This document shows positions 5,761 through 10,641 of a stretch of DNA of 10,641 bases, in pieces. The translations under genes were made by a program, and so were the position numbers. The stretch's first letter is position 1; the number at the start of each line of letters is the position of its first letter. Origin of the DNA: Chitinophaga pinensis (GTDB lineage: Bacteria; Bacteroidota; Bacteroidia; Flavobacteriales_D; Crocinitomicaceae); assembly GCA_945861175.1 (NCBI GenBank), contig CAMATR010000032.1, forward strand, positions 1 to 10,641, read 5' to 3'. The notes beneath the pieces are model-generated. The model searched no databases. It worked only from the letters and a program-made list of their open reading frames with translations, and had not been told where the DNA came from.

Positions 5761-8700
5761 TCAGGGTTCATTTACAACAATCGGTCTCACGATTGATTTT
5801 GAGTTCTGATATAATTGAATCTTGACGAAATAGATGCCTGGGCTAAGATGTTTGCTGTTAACGGTGAAACCATTGACATCGCAGTTTTGATTCATGATCA
5901 TTTGCCCCTGACTATTAAATAATTGAATCGATTTGATCAACTTATCGCAGTGTATTTGTATATCTTTTCCCAATGTGGGATTGGGGCTGATGAATAAAGT
6001 ATAGGTCTTATTCTCTTCCAGCGACAGCGGATTTACCTGTATGGGTGCGCAATAGCCCGTATCCACGCAGTTGCCGGCCTTGGCAATTACAAACGGATAA
6101 TACGTGCTTGCCTTTGTGTAGGTGTGGCTGCAGTTGCTCACCTGCGCACTGTCATTGCTTCCCGAGGATGGGTCGTTGAAAAACCAACGGTAAGTGGTGC
6201 CCGCAGTACCCATTAAATTCTTGGCCTCAAACAGAATGGTGGCCGGTATTTGGGCCGTGGTGGTGTTTGATTTGGCATCAATGGCAATGACCTTTGGATT
6301 CACGGTGAGCCAATGCGTTTCTAGCTGCCCGCAGGGCGATGTATTGCTGAAATAATAAACCGGATACGTATTGGCAGTGATGTTTCGGGGAATAACCAAG
6401 CCCTTGTTGACCGGAACGTTCGCTTGTTTGCTGTACCAAGTGCCGCCCGTTGTGGATGGATTGAATAGGGTGGTGAGATCTTCTCTGGCCGACTCCCCGC
6501 AGACGGATTTTGGCGACACAAAATTCTGTTTCGCGGTATCGCCCAAAGGCACCCACGCTGAATCCATGAACAAACATTGTGAATTGCTGTAGGTGTAAAT
6601 GGCCATCATGGAATCGCTGTTGGCTTTTTTCAACTGTAAGGTTGCGTTGTTGCTCTCGGCATTCCACCAAGTTCCCCCGCTCGGAGTGACTTTGATGTTG
6701 TTCAGGTTGAAGGTGTCTGAAGCCTTACACACCACGGCAATTTGGGGTATGCGAATTTGTGTGGTATCTACCTTTACCTCGCGCATTAAAGCAATCGCAC
6801 AGCCATCTACCGAAGTGAACTTGCCCGTGATGGTTGATTTTGGTGCATCTAAAAACAAAGACAGCTTTTTGGAGGTGCCCAAGTCGGTGGTTTTGGTGCC
6901 GGTGGTTATCGACCAATCTCCCGACCATGCATGTCCGGCGACTGTATTGCTGCCCGATAATTCTACGGTTTGTGCGCCACACAAGGTTTCAAGGGTAGGG
7001 AGGTCAAGTTGGTAAACGCTGTCTTTTAACAGGGTTAACGTCTTACTGAAATCGCAACCGGCGGTGTCGGTGATGCGCAATCGCAGCGTTACCGCTGATG
7101 TGAAGTTCTTTCGCAATGTATCCTTGGTGATTTTGGTGGTGTCGAATCGCCATTCACGGGTGGTCTTTGAGGCAAAGCCCGACAGGTTGATGGGGGTGTA
7201 AAGTTGGTTTGTGTCTGCGGTGCAGAGGGTATTGTGATTGAGGGAGAAATCGAGTCCGGGCCATAGTTTGATCAGGTCAACGGAATCGCGGAAGATTCTC
7301 TGACTGCAGTAAGCACTCGGTGAACTCACGGTGCAGGCGAGGTAGTATTTCGCTTTTTCCAGGGCAGTGAGGGTGATGACATCTCCTTTGCCAGTGTAGA
7401 TCGGTTTAGAGCCAAAAGAATCTTTGTACACCGACCAACTGTTCGATACAAACATTCCGTTGTTGCTGGATTTGATTTGGGCTTTGAAAGAGTTGCAGGG
7501 CCCCGGATAGATGACGATTTTGGATTGTATGGATTTTTGGTTGTACACCACAATGCCTCTGCTGCTAACTTGGATATCATCACAGCGTGAGGTTGAAAGT
7601 CTGACATTGAGTGTACGATAGGTGCTGAAATCTGCGCCCAAAGGGAGTTTGATGAAAAGCTTGATTTTTGGCAAGTACTTCAAGGAATAGTCCACCGTGT
7701 AGCTGTAGTATTTGGGGTTGAGGGAACCATCGATTTTTACATAAATGGTATCGAGGTAGCCAGTATCGCTCATGCTGATATTGATGGTGGCAGAATCTCC
7801 TTCGCAAATATCTACCCGAGACGGCACTTCAAAATTGGGGACGTCCCAATAAGATTGTTTGGTGTCGGTGAAGCTGAATTTCATCGCTAACACCGTGATG
7901 CTGCCTTTGAAATGCCAATTGCCGTAAGCGTCTTTGGAGTACCAGGATGTTTTAAATACAAGGGGTGCGCCTTCGTAAATGTCAGGGATTACGCCCTTAG
8001 AGTTGCTAAAGAATGTAACGGCTCCAGTGATGGGGTCGCAGTGAAACCCAATGGGCTTGTTTTTGTTGTTGGGTTTGGGTGTACAGGCATTGCCTCCAGT
8101 TGGACAATAGCAAGTGAATGGATATTTGTACGAAAAGTTTGATGCCAGCATTACACTCGTGCCCCAAATGTCGGTCTCCATCGGCACCAATTCGGTAAAA
8201 ACCGAATCGTTTGGATTGTAAACAATGCCGGGATTGCTGTATATGGCTTGATTGCGCGTGAGTACAGTTTGGTTTAAATTATTGAATGTGATGCTCTTAT
8301 CGCCTTTTGTCATCGTTTTGGTATTGATTTCACTTGACCAAGCGTGATAAGGTTCGTAGATGATGTTAGATGTGAAGGACATGTCCGTTTTATCAGCTGT
8401 CTGCGTGAAAATCCTTACAATTGGTTGTGCTTTGATTAAACTATCGAATGGTTTTTTACTGATGTCGAGCGTGTATTGATAAACTACTTCGAGATATTTT
8501 CCGTTAGGTGGACCAAAGGGATATGTACTGCTGTTTGTTTTGCATTTGTGTTGGGGGTATTGAAAGTTTTTGTAGGTGGGGTAAACCTCATTTTTGGTAT
8601 TTCCAATGAAGATATACAGCTTTAAACCTTGAGTATCCCTGTATTGAAAGCTTCGATATTGCCATTTTTGACGATGTATTGTAAATGTGATTTTTGAATT

Positions 8701-8814
8701 ATTCGTTACTTCGAAATCTGTATAACCACCTACACTGTAACTTTGTGCATTAACAACTAAAAATACAGCATTTATTAAAAAGAAAAAGAAAAACTTATTA
8801 TTATTTTTAATCAT
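5761..8814 (-). CDS. Large secreted multi-module protein with PKD-like and T9SS type A sorting domains
   Basis: The 1017-residue product has a signal peptide with five consecutive Phe and cleavage at A23-Q24. The N-terminal half (about 24-430) is beta-rich without a recognised family and contains a small Cys cluster (CYCPTGGNAC, about 237-246). Residues 531-850 hold four Ig-like modules of about 80 residues, each opening with a Cys (C531, C612, C696, C772) and carrying a second Cys near its end. The last two share the GGTW motif (713-716 and 790-793). A PKD-like domain spans about 850-926 (YRWFFNDP, then HTYTKASTYYPFV). Residues 940-1017 are a type A sorting tail: SPNPTLG, IQLFNSQGQMI and LSPGIYFVKI. 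The protein is expected to leave through the type IX system and sit on the surface. No enzyme motif is visible, and an adhesin-like role is inferred. Its ATG overlaps the upstream gene by 8 nt, so the pair is coupled. Confidence 0.88.
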   Translation of the reverse strand: MIKNNNKFFFFFLINAVFLVVNAQSYSVGGYTDFEVTNNSKITFTIHRQKWQYRSFQYRDTQGLKLYIFIGNTKNEVYPTYKNFQYPQHKCKTNSSTYPFGPPNGKYLEVVYQYTLDISKKPFDSLIKAQPIVRIFTQTADKTDMSFTSNIIYEPYHAWSSEINTKTMTKGDKSITFNNLNQTVLTRNQAIYSNPGIVYNPNDSVFTELVPMETDIWGTSVMLASNFSYKYPFTCYCPTGGNACTPKPNNKNKPIGFHCDPITGAVTFFSNSKGVIPDIYEGAPLVFKTSWYSKDAYGNWHFKGSITVLAMKFSFTDTKQSYWDVPNFEVPSRVDICEGDSATINISMSDTGYLDTIYVKIDGSLNPKYYSYTVDYSLKYLPKIKLFIKLPLGADFSTYRTLNVRLSTSRCDDIQVSSRGIVVYNQKSIQSKIVIYPGPCNSFKAQIKSSNNGMFVSNSWSVYKDSFGSKPIYTGKGDVITLTALEKAKYYLACTVSSPSAYCSQRIFRDSVDLIKLWPGLDFSLNHNTLCTADTNQLYTPINLSGFASKTTREWRFDTTKITKDTLRKNFTSAVTLRLRITDTAGCDFSKTLTLLKDSVYQLDLPTLETLCGAQTVELSGSNTVAGHAWSGDWSITTGTKTTDLGTSKKLSLFLDAPKSTITGKFTSVDGCAIALMREVKVDTTQIRIPQIAVVCKASDTFNLNNIKVTPSGGTWWNAESNNATLQLKKANSDSMMAIYTYSNSQCLFMDSAWVPLGDTAKQNFVSPKSVCGESAREDLTTLFNPSTTGGTWYSKQANVPVNKGLVIPRNITANTYPVYYFSNTSPCGQLETHWLTVNPKVIAIDAKSNTTTAQIPATILFEAKNLMGTAGTTYRWFFNDPSSGSNDSAQVSNCSHTYTKASTYYPFVIAKAGNCVDTGYCAPIQVNPLSLEENKTYTLFISPNPTLGKDIQIHCDKLIKSIQLFNSQGQMIMNQNCDVNGFTVNSKHLSPGIYFVKIQLYQNSKSIVRPIVVNEP
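8777..8794 (-). repeat. In-frame hexamer repeat in a signal-peptide core
   Basis: The plus strand reads (AAAAAG)2 followed by AAAAAC. On the coding strand this encodes the Phe run (residues 8-12) of the signal peptide of the 1017-residue protein. The period is six, so gain or loss of a copy would keep the frame and only change the length of the hydrophobic core. Confidence 0.5.
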
Positions 8815-10291
8815 GACAGGGACAGGGATAGTTGAAGCTGCAGTCTAACGAATTTAGCAAAACTAAATAACTATTCGTGTTAATTGTATTTATGTTGGTG
8901 ATGAAATAATTATCCCAATTTAAAGGTATTGGGTTTTGGAAATTTCCTGACATCACATGAAAATTAAATGAAGCTTGTCCATGCACAGTGGAGGACTGGT
9001 TGTTATAAATCCATAATTTGTATTTATCGTGTGAGGAAGATGGAATAGAATTGTTGGTATTGTATGTCACTGTACATAACTCAGAGTGGTTAATTTGTGC
9101 AGTGTTATTTATACTAGATATTGCTGGGTTATTACTTCCTCCAGACCCGAAAGTGGTGTAACAAGTGAAGTCTTTACAGCTATTGAAGGCAACGGTTTCG
9201 TACACAAAATTATTACTAAAAGTATGTGTTGAATTGTCGAATTCCCCGATAAAATTATGTTCTCCTGTGGGAGTTGTGAATTTTCCCGTGAGGTACAGTG
9301 TGTTTTGGTCTTTTTTGAAGATTCCAGTAAAAATTGGGATATGAAGTAAAATTGGATTGACACAGCCACCTGTAGGATTAGCTTCAATGTATTCGAAAGT
9401 GAACAAGTTGCCATTATTTTTATTTAAACTAACCATGAATGGAGCGTTTATATCAACAGAATTGGCAAAGATCAATGCGGTATCTCCCAAAATGCTGATT
9501 TTTGGAGAGCCAATGTTGAACAATAAAGGATTCGTTTGCCATATTACAACACCTGAACTAGGGTTTATTCTTGCAATTGTTAGGCGAGCCGAGGCACCTA
9601 ATACACTGCTTATCTCCGTCACTGTTCCAGTAATGATTATTTCTTGATTATCGACCTCCACCAAATCGTTGAAGTTGTCAACAGGGATGGTTGCAGAGGC
9701 TCCAATTATGATCTGGGTATTTATTAAATTGAAATTTGCGTCAAAGCATGCATAAAATGCATTTCTGACCGCTGCAACAGGTTGAGTTGTTCCAGTATGA
9801 GAACCACAGCATACAAAATTACCATTGGACAATTCAATTACTCTGGAAAAAAAGCCACCATTCCAGATCTCCTTGGTTGTTATAGGATTTCCTAAGTTAT
9901 CGATTTTACATATAAGAGGTAGGATACCGTTAAGTCTCCTTGTGTATCCAACGATGATGTATCCACTATTGTTTTTTAGGGGCTTAATATCAAAGGGGTG
10001 AAATTCCGTGTTTTGACCAATGGGCTCTATATCTCTGCATATTGTTATGTTACCACTCGAATTGAAATTAACAAATCGCATTTTAAATTTGTTGCCATTT
10101 TTAATCGCATAAACGCCTGCTGAATAGTCTGTGTTCGATTTGCAATTTGCAAAGTCGCGGTAAAATGCGCTATCGTCGCCCGTGATATTTTCACCGTAAA
10201 TTTTGTCGATTTTTTGGCTTAATAAATCGATAGGTAATAGTGTAATTAAGAGCATCAAGAGAATAAGTGCTCGGTTATTTTGATTTTTCAT
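8807..10291 (-). CDS. Secreted propeller-like protein lacking a T9SS tail
   Basis: The 494-residue product has a signal peptide with a long Leu-rich core and likely cleavage S25-Q26. The body repeats a blade-like unit: a short loop with N-G or N-N, a strand such as YIIVGY or NFVCCG or EIIITG, a linker, then a strand ending in a D/N-x-x-G turn. Units lie at about 58-83, 105-135, 153-190, 211-247, 265-294 and 326-355, which fits a six- or seven-bladed beta-propeller. The region 370-494 is less regular and rich in Asn and Ser, and it ends in the Cys cluster CSFNYPCPCHD. There is no sorting domain, lipobox or membrane helix, so alone it would be periplasmic. Its TAA lies inside the start of the 1017-residue gene (8-nt overlap). 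An A9 tract sits 10 nt upstream of the ATG, with no Shine-Dalgarno sequence. The function is unknown. Confidence 0.85.
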   Translation of the reverse strand: MKNQNNRALILLMLLITLLPIDLLSQKIDKIYGENITGDDSAFYRDFANCKSNTDYSAGVYAIKNGNKFKMRFVNFNSSGNITICRDIEPIGQNTEFHPFDIKPLKNNSGYIIVGYTRRLNGILPLICKIDNLGNPITTKEIWNGGFFSRVIELSNGNFVCCGSHTGTTQPVAAVRNAFYACFDANFNLINTQIIIGASATIPVDNFNDLVEVDNQEIIITGTVTEISSVLGASARLTIARINPSSGVVIWQTNPLLFNIGSPKISILGDTALIFANSVDINAPFMVSLNKNNGNLFTFEYIEANPTGGCVNPILLHIPIFTGIFKKDQNTLYLTGKFTTPTGEHNFIGEFDNSTHTFSNNFVYETVAFNSCKDFTCYTTFGSGGSNNPAISSINNTAQINHSELCTVTYNTNNSIPSSSHDKYKLWIYNNQSSTVHGQASFNFHVMSGNFQNPIPLNWDNYFITNINTINTNSYLVLLNSLDCSFNYPCPCHD

Positions 10292-10471
10292 GATTGTATA
10301 TTTTTTTTTGGAATTGTAAATAGCTATTAAAACTCTAGTTTAAAACATTATGATTTTTTGGGAAGTGGTCAGTTGACACTTTGGTTGATGATGTTGATTT
10401 GGCGATTATTTTATATTTTTTTTGTGCATTGTTAAAACAAACCCAAGGCGTCGTTGTATTTTAATTATCTG

Positions 10472-10479
10472 CAAAACTA
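10472..10479 (-). promoter_or_regulatory. Candidate -7 promoter element for the 494/1017 gene pair
   Basis: On the minus strand the sequence is TAGTTTTG followed by CA, an exact match to TAnnTTTG in the context usual for Bacteroidota. It would give a leader of about 175 nt before the ATG at 10291. A TTTG lies 13 nt upstream (10496-10493), shorter than the usual 19-21 nt, so the -33 element is unsettled. Confidence 0.5.
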
Positions 10480-10517
10480 AATCGTAGAAAATCAAATTTA
10501 ATGGCAGTAATTAACCC

Positions 10518-10525
10518 TATTTTTG
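10518..10525 (+). promoter_or_regulatory. Candidate -7 promoter element for a rightward gene beyond the window
   Basis: TATTTTTG followed by CA is an exact TAnnTTTG match on the plus strand. TTTA at 10497-10500, 17 nt upstream, is a weak -33 candidate. No coding start follows within the window, so the transcript would serve a gene to the right. Confidence 0.5.
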
Positions 10526-10572
10526 CATTGTTTGTAATCAAAAATTGGTAAGAATATTCTACGTGTCTATTC

Positions 10573-10641
10573 GGAAATTAAGCATACAGATACTACAGAC
10601 TGAAAATTTCCAATCTCTTAGTATAGCGCCTAATTTCCAAT
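10573..10641 (+). repeat. Short direct and inverted repeats at the right edge
   Basis: AATTTCCAAT occurs at 10605-10614 and 10632-10641 (27-bp period). GGAAATTA at 10573-10580 is the exact reverse complement of TAATTTCC at 10631-10638, so one long-loop stem is possible. The group lies in the presumed leader of the rightward transcript. Its role is unknown, and AT-rich chance similarity is possible. Confidence 0.35.

Larger units (their letters stand above)
10292..10641. other. Intergenic region with divergent promoters
   Basis: This 350-bp stretch lies upstream of the 494-residue gene and holds no convincing reading frame. It contains a T9 tract at 10301-10309, a leftward and a rightward TAnnTTTG element, and short repeats at the right edge. 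The rightward element implies a gene starting beyond the window. Confidence 0.6.

Noticed and set aside
6278..7015. Several 66-138-codon frames on both strands inside the 1017-residue gene
   Set aside because: They are shadows produced by the higher G+C of this part. The long frame has continuous domain structure through it.
1..10641. CRISPR array, tRNA, rRNA or transposon ends
   Set aside because: No regularly spaced repeats, no cloverleaf-like or rRNA-like stretches, and no transposase motifs or matching terminal inverted repeats were seen by eye.

Overview
The window looks like Bacteroidota (Bacteroidetes) DNA. It is AT-rich. Two large secreted proteins end in type IX secretion (T9SS) type A C-terminal sorting domains, and several signal peptides are cut just before Gln (…A-Q or …S-Q). 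Starts lack Shine-Dalgarno sequences, and two good TAnnTTTG promoter elements, the Bacteroidota -7 consensus, lie at the right end. I cannot name a genus. The assignment rests on these hallmarks, not on any database match.

Layout. (1) 1-2881, minus strand: a run transcribed leftwards. It holds a 139-residue cysteine-rich secreted protein, a 551-residue secreted propeller-like protein with a T9SS tail that overlaps it by 7 nt, and an outer-surface-type lipoprotein that runs off the left edge. (2) 2882-3550: a 669-bp gap with no convincing gene. It contains a candidate promoter and a direct repeat next to the following gene, plus a block that reads open on both strands. (3) 3551-4714, plus strand: a Fic-family protein with an N-terminal inhibitory motif and a C-terminal winged helix. 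(4) 4834-5744, minus strand: a one-pass membrane protein of unknown function, preceded by only the last 82 codons of another gene that overlaps it by ATGA. The missing 5' part marks a break point. (5) 5761-10291, minus strand: a 494-residue propeller-like secreted protein overlapping by 8 nt a 1017-residue secreted protein with tandem Ig-like modules, a PKD-like domain and a T9SS tail. (6) 10292-10641: an intergenic region with divergent candidate promoters, one serving region 5 and one firing out of the window to the right.

How the parts fit. Regions 1 and 5 share a plan: an upstream exported protein without a T9SS tail, then an overlapping gene whose product carries one. This suggests co-translated partners delivered together to the cell surface. 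The Fic gene, the membrane protein and the truncated fragment sit between these two runs and look like an accessory insertion with decayed edges. Fic proteins of this type usually transfer AMP to target hydroxyls and are self-inhibited, so no antitoxin gene is needed and none is seen. No tRNA, rRNA, CRISPR array, transposase or integrase gene was recognised.
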